DNA of 28,209 bases from an uncultured Bacillota bacterium (GCA_958352855.1 CATWQE010000034.1:1-28209); one strand, 5' to 3'. Positions 1-8,994 are shown, counted from the first letter of the stretch. Translations and numbers: made by a program. Notes: a model not told the origin generated them from the letters alone.

Positions 1-15
1 AAAAGAGGTGCGAAT

Positions 16-444
16 ATGAAATACTATAATGGAGAGGGAATAGGGAGAGTTCTTGTAATTGAATTGGATCGAGGAGAAGATTTATTTCAAGGTGTAGAAA
101 GAATTCTAGAAAAAGAAGGGATTAAGAATGCGTATATAGCAAGTGCAGTGGGGAGTATAGAACATTTGGAATATCACAGACCTAAGACTATGGACATAGC
201 GACAGAAGATGAATTTTTATCCTTAGAAGGACCGTATGAATTTGGAGGAATTACGGGGACTGTATTCGATGGAGTAGCCCATTTTCATTTTTCGGCAGGG
301 GGAGTAAATGGAATACATGCTGGGCATCTGGAGAGAGGGACAAAAGTTTTATATTTATTGGAACTGATTGTTATAGAGCTAAAGGGGTTAAATTTGCAGA
401 GAAAATTAACACCAGAAAATGTGAAGAAATTGTTTCCCATTTAA
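16..444 (+). CDS. PPC/DUF296-domain protein
   Basis: This 142-residue protein consists of a single PPC (plant and prokaryote conserved, DUF296) domain. Visible features are the AVGSIEHL strand near residues 44-51, the glycine-rich EGPYEFGGITG block at 71-81, and a histidine cluster (H89, H91, H101, H104) in HFHFS...HAGHL. Bacterial PPC proteins form trimers in which such histidines can bind a metal; some are annotated as DNA-binding, but the biochemical role is poorly known. No helix-turn-helix or signal peptide is seen. The start at 16 follows an AGAGGTG ribosome site. It is the first gene visible in the catabolic operon, 29 bases ahead of the first GH2 gene, so it may be a ligand sensor or a small accessory enzyme. 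The domain call is good; the function is open. Confidence 0.8.
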   Translation: MKYYNGEGIGRVLVIELDRGEDLFQGVERILEKEGIKNAYIASAVGSIEHLEYHRPKTMDIATEDEFLSLEGPYEFGGITGTVFDGVAHFHFSAGGVNGIHAGHLERGTKVLYLLELIVIELKGLNLQRKLTPENVKKLFPI

Positions 445-473
445 GAATTAAATATATAGTAGGAGGGTTGTAA

Positions 474-2714
474 ATGTTTCGAGGAATATATAATAGAAGA
501 ACCGAAAATTTAAATGGTATATGGAAATATAGAATAGATCAAAATGATGTTGGAAAACGTCAAAGTTGGTATTTAGAAAAAGATAATAGTCCAGCATGGA
601 GGGAAATTAAAGTTCCTCATAATTGGTATCTTATGGAAGAAATAGGTGACTATTTTGGAACTATATGGTATACCAGAAAGTTCAAGATACCTCAGTATAT
701 GAAAGGACAAAGGATTTTTCTTTATTTTGAAGGTATAGACTATATTTCAGAAATTTGGGTTAATGGAACATATTTAGGATTCCATGAAGGTATGTTTAAT
801 TCCTTTGAGTATGACATTACATCTTGTGTTGATTTAGAGGGCGAAAATGTTCTTATGATACGTGACTTTGCAGGAAAGGATTCGACGGAGTATATTGAAG
901 CGGATCATGATGAAACACCTATGTCAGAAAAATATAAATTTCATCAGTCTAAAGGAATTACACAGATTAAGGGACATATGATAGAAGCTATGCATCGTCC
1001 AGGAAGTATGACATCTTATAGACAAGATGGGAATTCTGGTGGAATATGGGGAGATGTAAAATTAGTAAGTAGACCTAATATCTATATTCAATGGATTAAG
1101 AGTTATACAAAAATAGGATACAAAAAAGATTGGATGGGAGATCAACAGGATAAACCAGATGGGACAGGATTGGCTGCTTTTGATGTTTATATTTGTAATA
1201 CTGAAAGAAAAGCAGTAAAAACCAATATACGTTTAAATGTTTTTCCTTATAACTTTGACGAAAATATTAAATGTGAAATTAGTAGAGAAGTAGTATTACA
1301 GCCTGGGGATAATGTTTTTAAAATAACGGCAACCATTCCGGAAGTCAGATTATGGTGGACATGGGATCATGGGAAACCCAATATGTATACAGCAGAAATA
1401 CAGGTTGAAGATGACCAAATAGAAATGAATTTTGGTGTGAAAGAAATTGTGACAGATGAGAATGGCCAGTGGTATTTAAATGGACGTCATATATTTTTGA
1501 GAGGTATGCGATATATTTCGAGCTTATGGATGAGCGAAGCTAATGAAGAGATGTGGAAAAAAGACTTAAGTAAAATGTTAGATATGGATATTAATTCTAT
1601 TCGAATTGGTAGCCATGTAGAACGGGATGCATTTTATACAATGTGCGACGAACTTGGACTTTTAATGTGGCAGGTATTTCCGCTTCACTATTGTATTAGC
1701 GATTCGGATGATGTGATTAATAGAGCATCTGACATGATTCTGGATATGGGAATGATGTTAACAAATCATGCTTGTATGGGAATGTGGTCTGTATATAAGG
1801 AACCTGAAATTTATGGACTTGAAGATAAGCCCAATGTATATTTTAAACTTTGTGATGTGTTGAAGGAGACCCTGGCAGGGATTGATCCGATTCGTTGGAT
1901 ACATAAGGGGGATTACAGAGAAGGAGTACAAAATATTATGATTGGTTCCTGCCAGGATGGTGATTTGGATGTTCATAAAGCAGAAATTCAACCGAATATT
2001 GTAGAGTTTGGTTCAGATTCAGTACCTTGTTTGGATAGTCTAAAGAAATTCATTCCAGAGGATAAATTGTGGCCGCCAGATTGGAATACCTGGCAGTATT
2101 GGGGTCTCTTTTATTATAACCAATTTCGCAGAGGAAAGGTGGAAATGGGCAATTCCCTTGAGGAATTCATACATAATACACAGAAATATGAAGCAATTGT
2201 GGTAAAAGAGCAGATTGAATTTTTAAGACAACGTAAGTATCAACCTGTGGCATCTATGTATTTGTATTACTGGAGTGATGCTTGTCCAATTATGGGATCT
2301 GGGCTTTTGGATTACTATAGAGAGCCTTATGAAGTGTATGATGCTATGAAGAGCGTGTATACTCAAGTGCTAATTAGTTTGGAGTGGGAACAGGAGCCGC
2401 ATGTTCTTGGAAGAGAGAAAAAATATGGAAGAGGACAGAAATTCTGTGGGAAAATCTGGTTAAATAATGACCATTTTCATTCTATAGATGACGTAACGAT
2501 TCATTGGGAAATCCAAAAAGAAGGTAGTACAGAAATTTTGATGCAAGAAACGTGGACAGACAATTTGGCTGAAGATAGTGCAGAAGTGAAAAAAGAGATT
2601 TCGTGGATTATACCTGGAGATTATGTGGGGAACTATGTGATTGATATGTGGGTAAAAGATAAAGATGAAAACTTGTTGTCTACTAATAATATAGTGGTGA
2701 AAGCATGTGCTTGA
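474..2714 (+). CDS. Glycoside hydrolase family 2 enzyme, copy A
   Basis: This 746-residue GH2 enzyme shows an N-terminal sugar-binding jelly roll (about 1-200, ending GNSGGIWGDVKLV), an Ig-like domain (about 205-320), a TIM barrel (about 330-620) and a C-terminal beta domain. The barrel carries WSVYKE, which aligns with the GH2 acid/base motif WSLGNE, so E443 is the likely acid/base. NIVEFGS supplies the likely nucleophile E511. The asparagine that normally precedes the acid/base is K442 here. The barrel end (YYWSDACP...LLDYYREPYEVYDAMK) resembles beta-mannosidase and exo-glucosaminidase members more than LacZ. No signal peptide is present, so it should act in the cytoplasm on material imported by the downstream ABC transporter. 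AGGAGGG lies just before the ATG. Substrate unknown; activity is likely but the altered motif leaves doubt. Confidence 0.88.
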   Translation: MFRGIYNRRTENLNGIWKYRIDQNDVGKRQSWYLEKDNSPAWREIKVPHNWYLMEEIGDYFGTIWYTRKFKIPQYMKGQRIFLYFEGIDYISEIWVNGTYLGFHEGMFNSFEYDITSCVDLEGENVLMIRDFAGKDSTEYIEADHDETPMSEKYKFHQSKGITQIKGHMIEAMHRPGSMTSYRQDGNSGGIWGDVKLVSRPNIYIQWIKSYTKIGYKKDWMGDQQDKPDGTGLAAFDVYICNTERKAVKTNIRLNVFPYNFDENIKCEISREVVLQPGDNVFKITATIPEVRLWWTWDHGKPNMYTAEIQVEDDQIEMNFGVKEIVTDENGQWYLNGRHIFLRGMRYISSLWMSEANEEMWKKDLSKMLDMDINSIRIGSHVERDAFYTMCDELGLLMWQVFPLHYCISDSDDVINRASDMILDMGMMLTNHACMGMWSVYKEPEIYGLEDKPNVYFKLCDVLKETLAGIDPIRWIHKGDYREGVQNIMIGSCQDGDLDVHKAEIQPNIVEFGSDSVPCLDSLKKFIPEDKLWPPDWNTWQYWGLFYYNQFRRGKVEMGNSLEEFIHNTQKYEAIVVKEQIEFLRQRKYQPVASMYLYYWSDACPIMGSGLLDYYREPYEVYDAMKSVYTQVLISLEWEQEPHVLGREKKYGRGQKFCGKIWLNNDHFHSIDDVTIHWEIQKEGSTEILMQETWTDNLAEDSAEVKKEISWIIPGDYVGNYVIDMWVKDKDENLLSTNNIVVKACA

Positions 2715-2741
2715 TTTACCGAGAAAGGAAGAGTTTGAAGT

Positions 2742-4964
2742 ATGATAATGCTTTATGAAGGAAGACAAACTATAGATTTAGGAGGGCTTTGGGAGTATCG
2801 AAAAGAGGAGAGCCAGGAAACAATAGAAGAATGGAAATCAATTCAAATTCCTAATAATTGGTATCTTACTGAAATCGGAGATTACTTCGGTACTATTTGG
2901 TTCAGGACATATTTTGATAGTCCCAATTGTCAATGTGGGGAACATATTTGGTTACGCTTTGGTGCTGTGGATTATATAGCAGATGTATGGCTAAATGGAG
3001 AATATTTAGGAAAACATGAGGGGATTTTTAATCCATTTGAATTCGATATCACTGATTATTTAAAGAAAGATGAAAAAAATGAACTATTGGTAAGGGATAG
3101 TGCGCCGAGAGATGAAACTGAGTATATTAACGCGGGACAAGATAAAGATACACCACTTTCTGAACCTTATCAGAGACATCAGGCAAAAGCAATTACCCAG
3201 ATTAAGGGTCATATGATTGATGCTATGCATAGACCTGGCGCTATGACATCCTTTCGTCAAGATGGAAATTCAGCAGGAATTTGGGATAAGGTAGAACTGG
3301 TAAGAAGACCGGAAAAGTTTATTGAATACTGTAAGATTTCTACTAAATTGGTATGGAAGAAAGATTGGGTAGGAGATGGGCAGGATAAAGATACAGGTTC
3401 TGCATTAGTGAGCATGGACGTAACTTTAAATAACCAGACGGATGAGACTGTAAGTGGATGGTTGCGTGCCTGTATTTCACCAGCCAATTTTGATGGAGAG
3501 GATAATGTAATAAGCCAGAGAGAAGTAGTGATTCCTCCAGGAAGAACGATTGTTAAATTAGCAGTAACAGTGGAAGATGCAAAACTATGGTGGACTTGGG
3601 ATCATGGATATCCGAATCTCTATAATGTAAAACTTTCCTGGCAGGAAGATGAAACGACGATTCGATTTGGCATTAAGGAAGTAACTTATGACGAAAAGAG
3701 AGGAAAGTGGTATCTGAACCGAAAACAGATTTTTCTTCGTGGTATGCGGTATATTTCCAGCCTTTGGATGAGTGAAGCCAATATGGAAATGTGGAAAGCA
3801 GATTTTGAAAAGATGATAGATATGAATATTAATTCCATCCGAATTGGAAGCCACGTAGAAAAAGATGGTTTATATACACTATGTGATGAGTTAGGGCTGT
3901 TAATGTGGCAGGTGTTTCCTCTACACTATTGTGTGAGTGATGATGACGATTTGATTTCCAGAGCTTCTGATATGATGCGGGATCTTGGAATGATGTTGAC
4001 AAATCATGCTTGTATGGGAATGTGGTCTGTTTATAAAGAACCTGAAATATATCTTTTACCCGATAAACCTAATAATTATTTTAGGCTATGTCAGATTTTA
4101 AAGGAAACGCTGAAATCTATAGATCCAAATAGATGGGTACATCTGGGAGACTATAGAGAAGGTGTGATGAATATCATGTTAGGGTGTTGCAATGATGGAG
4201 ATATAGATGTACATGATTTAAACGTCCCACCTAATATTGTAGAATTTGGCTCTCAATCTATTCCATGCAAGGATACGTTGAAAACTTTTATACCAGAGGA
4301 CAAGTTGTGGCCGCCTCATTGGGATACTTGGGAATATTGGGGATTATTCTATTCTAATACTTTTAAATATGGAAAAGTGAAATTAGGAGATTCCCTAGAT
4401 GAGTTTATAGAGAATACTCAAATTTATGAAGCAGAATCCGTTAAAGACCAGATTGAATTTTTAAGACAAAAGAAATATGATCCGGTTTCCAGTATGTATT
4501 TATATTATTGGAGCGATGCTTGTCCGATGATAGGTTCGGGATTGTTGGATTATTATAGGAGACCTTATAAAGTATATGATTTTATGAAAAAGGTATATAC
4601 ACCTGTATTAGTCAGTATCGAACCTTGCTTACACCCCTATTGTCTAGGACGAGAAAAAGTATTTTCTTCGGGGACGACTTTTACAGGGAGAGTTTGGCTG
4701 ATCAATGATAATTATCATAATATTGATGATGCAAAATTATCCTGGAAAGTAATGGATTGCGAAACAGGAGAAATCCTAGCACATAATTCTTTCTATTTGA
4801 ATATTTTAGCAGATTCAGCAGAAATTCCGGATCATATTGTGTTGCCATTAAAAGAAGAGTGGGAAGGACATCATTGTAGAGTAGATATGCGAATTACTAC
4901 AGATGAAAAAGTGCTTTCTGAGAATGATTTTAAGTTTACAATTGCCAAAAGAGAGAATCCATAA
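2742..4964 (+). CDS. Glycoside hydrolase family 2 enzyme, copy B
   Basis: This 740-residue GH2 enzyme is a tandem paralogue of the preceding gene; long blocks such as FLRGMRYISSLWMSEAN and ASDM..D.GMMLTNHACMGM are shared almost unchanged. Likely acid/base is E433 in WSVYKE and likely nucleophile is E501 in NIVEFGS. K432 again replaces the usual asparagine, so the change is shared and not a sporadic error. Domain order matches copy A, and there is no signal peptide. The N-terminal and Ig-like domains and the C-terminus have diverged more than the barrel, which suggests different specificity on the same type of glycoside. The start at 2742 has AAAGGAAG upstream; an in-frame ATG at 2748 is a possible alternative. 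It sits 27 bases after copy A and 77 before the binding-protein gene. Confidence 0.88.
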   Translation: MIMLYEGRQTIDLGGLWEYRKEESQETIEEWKSIQIPNNWYLTEIGDYFGTIWFRTYFDSPNCQCGEHIWLRFGAVDYIADVWLNGEYLGKHEGIFNPFEFDITDYLKKDEKNELLVRDSAPRDETEYINAGQDKDTPLSEPYQRHQAKAITQIKGHMIDAMHRPGAMTSFRQDGNSAGIWDKVELVRRPEKFIEYCKISTKLVWKKDWVGDGQDKDTGSALVSMDVTLNNQTDETVSGWLRACISPANFDGEDNVISQREVVIPPGRTIVKLAVTVEDAKLWWTWDHGYPNLYNVKLSWQEDETTIRFGIKEVTYDEKRGKWYLNRKQIFLRGMRYISSLWMSEANMEMWKADFEKMIDMNINSIRIGSHVEKDGLYTLCDELGLLMWQVFPLHYCVSDDDDLISRASDMMRDLGMMLTNHACMGMWSVYKEPEIYLLPDKPNNYFRLCQILKETLKSIDPNRWVHLGDYREGVMNIMLGCCNDGDIDVHDLNVPPNIVEFGSQSIPCKDTLKTFIPEDKLWPPHWDTWEYWGLFYSNTFKYGKVKLGDSLDEFIENTQIYEAESVKDQIEFLRQKKYDPVSSMYLYYWSDACPMIGSGLLDYYRRPYKVYDFMKKVYTPVLVSIEPCLHPYCLGREKVFSSGTTFTGRVWLINDNYHNIDDAKLSWKVMDCETGEILAHNSFYLNILADSAEIPDHIVLPLKEEWEGHHCRVDMRITTDEKVLSENDFKFTIAKRENP

Positions 4965-4969
4965 CAGAG

Positions 4970-5007
4970 ATTTATTAATACATAGGAGAAGGATGTATTT
5001 AATAAAT
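4970..5007 (+). promoter_or_regulatory. Intercistronic hairpin before the binding-protein gene
   Basis: An imperfect inverted repeat: ATTTATTAATACAT (4970-4983) pairs with ATGTATTTAATAAAT (4993-5007) with one bulged T. The 9-base loop contains AGGAGAAGG. No T-run follows, so it is not a typical terminator. TATAAT at 5007-5012 has no good -35 partner. It could be an mRNA stability or processing element, or an operator. Confidence 0.45.
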
Positions 5008-5041
5008 ATAATTACTCAAAAGATTAAAGGAGGAAAAGAGT

Positions 5042-6376
5042 ATGAGTAAAATGAAAAAAATGTTGGCACTTGGAGTGGTTGCAGGCCTTGTTTTATCGGG
5101 GTGCGGTAATGAAGGAAACAAGCAAGATTCGCAGAAAAAAGAAGAGTCTGCGAATAATGAAGAGAAACAAACTTTACGTGTGGCTTGGTGGGGAAATACA
5201 GAAAGAGATAAGTTATATTATCAAATCAATGATTTATTTATGAAGGAACATCCAAATGTGGAGATTGTAACAGAGAGCCCTGGATGGAATGATTATTGGA
5301 CAGCGCAATCTACAGCTTATGCCAGCGGCAGTGCAGCAGATGTAGTACAGTTTCAGTCCAACCAAATTGGAGAATACTGTTCAAAAGGTGTTCTTACTCC
5401 ATTGGATGAGTATGTGGAGTCTGGCAAGATAAATTTGGAAGGTTGGAATCAGAATTTAGTAGATACTGGCAAATATGAAGATGAGTTATATATGATTTCT
5501 CTAGGAATTACAGCACAGACAATGTTTATTAATGAAACATTTCTCAATGAACTAGGGATGGAATTATGGCCAGAAGATCAAGATATTACGTGGGATGAAT
5601 TTGCAGAATATCTTAATGAAGTTCAGTCAAAACTTGGAGAGGATACCTATGCAGGAATGGATATTTACACGAATAATGATTTAGCGTGGGTGTGGATTCG
5701 TGAGAATTGTGAAGAGGGTCAAGAATGGCTTGATAAGAATGGGGAATTTGCACCTAGTGTAGAAACTATGGAATCTTGGTATGCATATTCCAATAATCTT
5801 AGAGAATCTGGTGCATTCCCAAGTGTAGAGTGGACACAAGAATGGAATTCCAAAGCATGGGAGGAAGGTGCATTAGTCAATAGAAAAGTGCTTTTCTTGT
5901 TTGCAAATGCTAATCAATATAAAGTTTATCAAAATTCTATGGAGGACAAACTTGCCATTAGAAAAGTCCCTGTTGGAAATAATGGAAGACATGGAGATTT
6001 GTTGATTACATCTGCCTTTGGTATTTCTGAGACATCTGAAAATAAGGAGTTGGCAGCAGAATATATTGATTTCTTTGTGAATAATATGGAGGCACAGAAA
6101 ATCTTTAATATGGAATTAGGAGTACCTGCTTCTGTGACTGTACAGGAAGAATTAGCAAAATCAGCAGATCCTTGTGATATTGCTGCAACAGAATATTTAA
6201 ATATGGTTTCAGAAGAAGCACCGCCATTTGTAGCAAAAGCGCCTGGTGTATGGGCAATTCAGGACGAAATCAACAGTACAGCGGAAATGGTGGCAACAGG
6301 TGCATTAACTACAAAAGAAGCAGCAGAGCATATTATAGAAGTTGCTAATGAGATGATTGCAGAGAATGCAAATTGA
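5042..6376 (+). CDS. Sugar ABC transporter substrate-binding lipoprotein
   Basis: This 444-residue protein belongs to the family 1 extracellular solute-binding proteins, which capture sugars or oligosaccharides outside the membrane. Residues 1-21 form a lipoprotein signal peptide with lipobox VLSGC, giving a lipidated C21, followed by a Lys/Glu/Asn/Gln-rich linker to about residue 45. The mature part has the expected pattern: LRVAWWGNTERDK start, aromatic and tryptophan-rich ligand-site segments, and the late LLITSAFGISETSENKELAAEYIDFF helix region. AAAGGAGG precedes the ATG. It is followed by two permease genes and sits between two hairpins, which fits its need for higher expression than the permeases. 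The GH2 neighbours suggest a glycoside or oligosaccharide ligand; identity cannot be read from sequence. Confidence 0.93.
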   Translation: MSKMKKMLALGVVAGLVLSGCGNEGNKQDSQKKEESANNEEKQTLRVAWWGNTERDKLYYQINDLFMKEHPNVEIVTESPGWNDYWTAQSTAYASGSAADVVQFQSNQIGEYCSKGVLTPLDEYVESGKINLEGWNQNLVDTGKYEDELYMISLGITAQTMFINETFLNELGMELWPEDQDITWDEFAEYLNEVQSKLGEDTYAGMDIYTNNDLAWVWIRENCEEGQEWLDKNGEFAPSVETMESWYAYSNNLRESGAFPSVEWTQEWNSKAWEEGALVNRKVLFLFANANQYKVYQNSMEDKLAIRKVPVGNNGRHGDLLITSAFGISETSENKELAAEYIDFFVNNMEAQKIFNMELGVPASVTVQEELAKSADPCDIAATEYLNMVSEEAPPFVAKAPGVWAIQDEINSTAEMVATGALTTKEAAEHIIEVANEMIAENAN

Positions 6377-6383
6377 TACAGAA

Positions 6384-6410
6384 GAAGTGCTGCTTAAAAG
6401 GCAGCACTTC
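6384..6410 (+). promoter_or_regulatory. Intercistronic stem-loop between binding protein and permease
   Basis: GAAGTGCTGC (6384-6393) and GCAGCACTTC (6401-6410) form a perfect 10-bp stem with a 7-base loop, 7 bases after the binding-protein stop codon. The downstream sequence is CCCCTTTCT, a poor U-tract, so partial termination or 3' end protection of the binding-protein transcript is more likely than full termination. The next gene begins 22 bases later. Confidence 0.7.
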
Positions 6411-6432
6411 CCCTTTCTACAAGGAGGTAAAA

Positions 6433-7317
6433 ATGAGAAAAAAGAAAAGTGAAAAATACGCAGGGTATATATTTCTTTTGCCTTGGATTATAGGATTTTT
6501 ATGTTTGACGTTAATACCAATGGCCATGTCATTTTACTATTCTTTTACGAATTATAATTTATTAACAGAACCTAAATTTATTGGAATTGAAAACTACACA
6601 AAAATGTTTACGTCAGATCTTCATTTTAATAATGCATTGAAGGTAACATTTATCTATGTGTTTGCATCCGTTCCGTTACAGCTTTTAGTTTCGTTGATAC
6701 TTGCTTTTATTCTGAACAAAGGTATTAAAGGCCTGTCCTTTTTTAGGGCTGCATTCTATATTCCCTCTTTATTAGGCGGAAGTGTGGCAATTTCCATTTT
6801 ATGGCGCCAGATTTTCGGAATGGATGGAATTTTAAATATGGTGCTGGGTATGTTTGGGATTGATAGTAATATAAGTTGGGTGGCAAACCCAGAGACAGCA
6901 GTTTGGACACTGGTAGTTTTACGTATGTGGCAATTTGGTTCACCTATGATTATCTTTCTTGCGGCTATTAAACAAGTTCCGATGGAATTGATGGAAGCGG
7001 CAGCTATTGACGGGGCAAATAAAAGGCAGCAGACAATGAAGATTATGATTCCGCTTATTTCACCAGTTATCTTATTTAACTTAGTTATGCAGATTATCAG
7101 TGCATTTAAGGTGTTTACAGAATCTTATATTATCAGTGGTGGAAATGGTGGCGTGTTAGATAGTTTATTATTCTATACACTTCATATCTATAATGAAGGA
7201 TTTGGAAAAATGCGAATGGGTTATGCCAGTGCATTGGCTTGGTTTCTGGTATTGATTATTGGTATTTTGACAGCGCTTGTATTTTTAATCTCTAAGAAAT
7301 TTATACATTATGATTGA
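6433..7317 (+). CDS. Sugar ABC transporter permease (MalF/UgpA-like)
   Basis: This 294-residue inner-membrane permease has about six hydrophobic helices, the first at YIFLLPWIIGFLCLTLIPM. The cytoplasmic EAA loop that docks the ATPase is EAAAIDGANKRQQ...IPLISP, about 80 residues from the end. The start is set at 6433 because AAGGAGG (6421-6427) is well spaced for this ATG; the reading frame is open further upstream, but those codons lie in the preceding hairpin and have no ribosome site. It pairs with the next gene as the heterodimeric channel. No ATPase gene is in the window, so a shared MsmX-type ATPase elsewhere probably drives it, as is common in Firmicutes carbohydrate transporters. Confidence 0.93.
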   Translation: MRKKKSEKYAGYIFLLPWIIGFLCLTLIPMAMSFYYSFTNYNLLTEPKFIGIENYTKMFTSDLHFNNALKVTFIYVFASVPLQLLVSLILAFILNKGIKGLSFFRAAFYIPSLLGGSVAISILWRQIFGMDGILNMVLGMFGIDSNISWVANPETAVWTLVVLRMWQFGSPMIIFLAAIKQVPMELMEAAAIDGANKRQQTMKIMIPLISPVILFNLVMQIISAFKVFTESYIISGGNGGVLDSLLFYTLHIYNEGFGKMRMGYASALAWFLVLIIGILTALVFLISKKFIHYD

Positions 7318-7331
7318 GAAGGAGGGCAAGC

Positions 7332-8174
7332 ATGTATAAGAAATACAAAATGAGAAGTTGTATTAAGTTTATTATTTTACTAGCTTTTTCACTAGCGGTT
7401 TTATATCCATTGTTTTGGATGATAGGAAGTTCCTTTAAACCGGAAGCAGATATTTTTAAAGATTTAGGACTGATTCCTCAAAATTTCACATTAGAGAACT
7501 ACAAAATTGGATGGCAGTCTAATGGAAGGGTGACTTTTACTACCTATTTTAAAAATTCGATTTTAGTCTCTCTTTTAAGTGTAATAGGAAATCTACTGTC
7601 TTGTACTTTGGCAGCCTATGCTTTTGCAAGATTGCGTTTTAAATGCAAAAATCTGCTATTTGCCTTGATGATGATGACATTAATGCTTCCTCACCATGCT
7701 ATTATTGTTCCGCAATATGTGTATTTTTATAAAATGGGATGGATTGATACGATTGTTCCTCTAGTGCTTCCAAAGTTTCTTGCAACAGACGCATTTTTTA
7801 TATATCTTTTGATGCAGTTTATTAGAGGTATACCAAGAGAATTAGATGAAGCAGCTATTGTGGATGGGTGTGGCTCATATGGTGTATTTACCAGAATTAT
7901 TCTTCCTCTTTGTCAGCCAGCACTTGTGACAACAACAATTTTTACTTTTATGTGGTCCTGGAATGATTTTTTTACGCAGATTATTTATTTAAGAAAAGTA
8001 GAGAATTATACAGTGACATTAGCATTACGTATGTTCATTGATCCTACTGCTAAAAGTGCCTTTGGAGCTATGTTTGCTATGTCTACCTTGTCAATTATTC
8101 CAATTATGATTTTGTTTGTGTTTTTTCAGAGGCAGCTTATAGAAGGAGTTGCAACAAGCGGATTGAAAGGGTGA
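7332..8174 (+). CDS. Sugar ABC transporter permease (MalG/UgpE-like)
   Basis: This 280-residue permease is the second half of the sugar channel. It has a first helix at FIILLAFSLAVLYPLFWMIG, the conserved SSFKPEADIF segment after it, and an EAA loop DEAAIVDGCGSY...ILPLCQPAL. About six membrane helices are visible. The start at 7332 follows GGAGGG (7321-7326); an earlier in-frame start would overlap the upstream gene and lacks a ribosome site. It is 14 bases behind the first permease gene and 6 bases ahead of the TIM-barrel gene, consistent with co-translation. Confidence 0.93.
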   Translation: MYKKYKMRSCIKFIILLAFSLAVLYPLFWMIGSSFKPEADIFKDLGLIPQNFTLENYKIGWQSNGRVTFTTYFKNSILVSLLSVIGNLLSCTLAAYAFARLRFKCKNLLFALMMMTLMLPHHAIIVPQYVYFYKMGWIDTIVPLVLPKFLATDAFFIYLLMQFIRGIPRELDEAAIVDGCGSYGVFTRIILPLCQPALVTTTIFTFMWSWNDFFTQIIYLRKVENYTVTLALRMFIDPTAKSAFGAMFAMSTLSIIPIMILFVFFQRQLIEGVATSGLKG

Positions 8175-8180
8175 TAAATT

Positions 8181-8978
8181 ATGTTGTTATTAGCAACGTC
8201 GTCGTTGACCTTTGATGGTTTTGAAAATAATAATTTTCAGCACTTGTTTGAAAGTGCAGCAAGGCTTGGATATGAAAGAGTAGAATTTAATTGTTGGTAT
8301 TCTGAAAGTCTGACGCCTACTAGAATTCGTGAAATGCGAAGGAAATGTGAGGAGGAGGGGCTACAGCCGATAGCACTTCATGTCTCAGCTTTTGGAGGTC
8401 AGACACCAGAACTTTTAGCGCTAAATACAGCTCATAAGCTAAGGGCAATTGAGGCTGCCACAGAATTAGGATGCAGAAGAGTAGTAGCAAGTGGAATGGA
8501 AAACAGCTTGCATTTAGATGAAATTTTGCAAGAGTTGGAAATTCTTGCTCCGGAGGCAGAGGCAGCTGATGTGTTGTTGTGTTTAGAAAATCACTGTAAT
8601 AATATTTTGGCAGGAAAGCAAGATTATCAGTACATTATGGAGCGAATGGAAAGTAGTCATGTGGGAATCTGCATAGATGGAGGGCATTTAGAGGCAGCAG
8701 GCGAAAATATTCTTGATTTTATAGAGATGTTTTCTTCCAGGATTAATCACATTCATTTAAAAGAAAATAGATATTTTTCGAAGAAAACGTTTTGTCGATT
8801 TGGGTGTGGAGGAACAGATAATCAGGCAATGATAGAAAAAATGTTGGAAAAACAATATTCAGGTTATATGTCGGTAGAACTTTCACCGGAGGTAGGAGAA
8901 TGGGGAGAATTTGTTCCTTTTACTGATGAAGATAGGAGAAAACCGTTGAGATTATTTGAAAAGTATCAGTATACGTAA
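8181..8978 (+). CDS. Xylose-isomerase-like TIM-barrel sugar isomerase/epimerase
   Basis: This 265-residue protein belongs to the AP_endonuc_2/xylose-isomerase-like superfamily, which includes hydroxypyruvate isomerase, tagatose epimerase and inositol-catabolism enzymes. The expected metal-site residues are present: E136 in LCLENH, D166 and H169 in ICIDGGH, H192 in HIHLKEN and E233 in SVELS. H67 in LHVSAFGG is typical of the early barrel. It probably isomerises or epimerises a free sugar or keto-sugar released by the GH2 enzymes. It lies between the transporter and the Gfo/Idh/MocA gene and overlaps neither. The family is clear; the exact substrate is not. Confidence 0.88.
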   Translation: MLLLATSSLTFDGFENNNFQHLFESAARLGYERVEFNCWYSESLTPTRIREMRRKCEEEGLQPIALHVSAFGGQTPELLALNTAHKLRAIEAATELGCRRVVASGMENSLHLDEILQELEILAPEAEAADVLLCLENHCNNILAGKQDYQYIMERMESSHVGICIDGGHLEAAGENILDFIEMFSSRINHIHLKENRYFSKKTFCRFGCGGTDNQAMIEKMLEKQYSGYMSVELSPEVGEWGEFVPFTDEDRRKPLRLFEKYQYT

Positions 8979-8994
8979 GAATGAGGGGGAAGGT

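Noticed and set aside
5007..5012. Internal promoter before the binding-protein gene (TATAAT)
   Set aside because: There is no acceptable -35 at 16 to 18 bases; the match is expected by chance in such AT-rich sequence.
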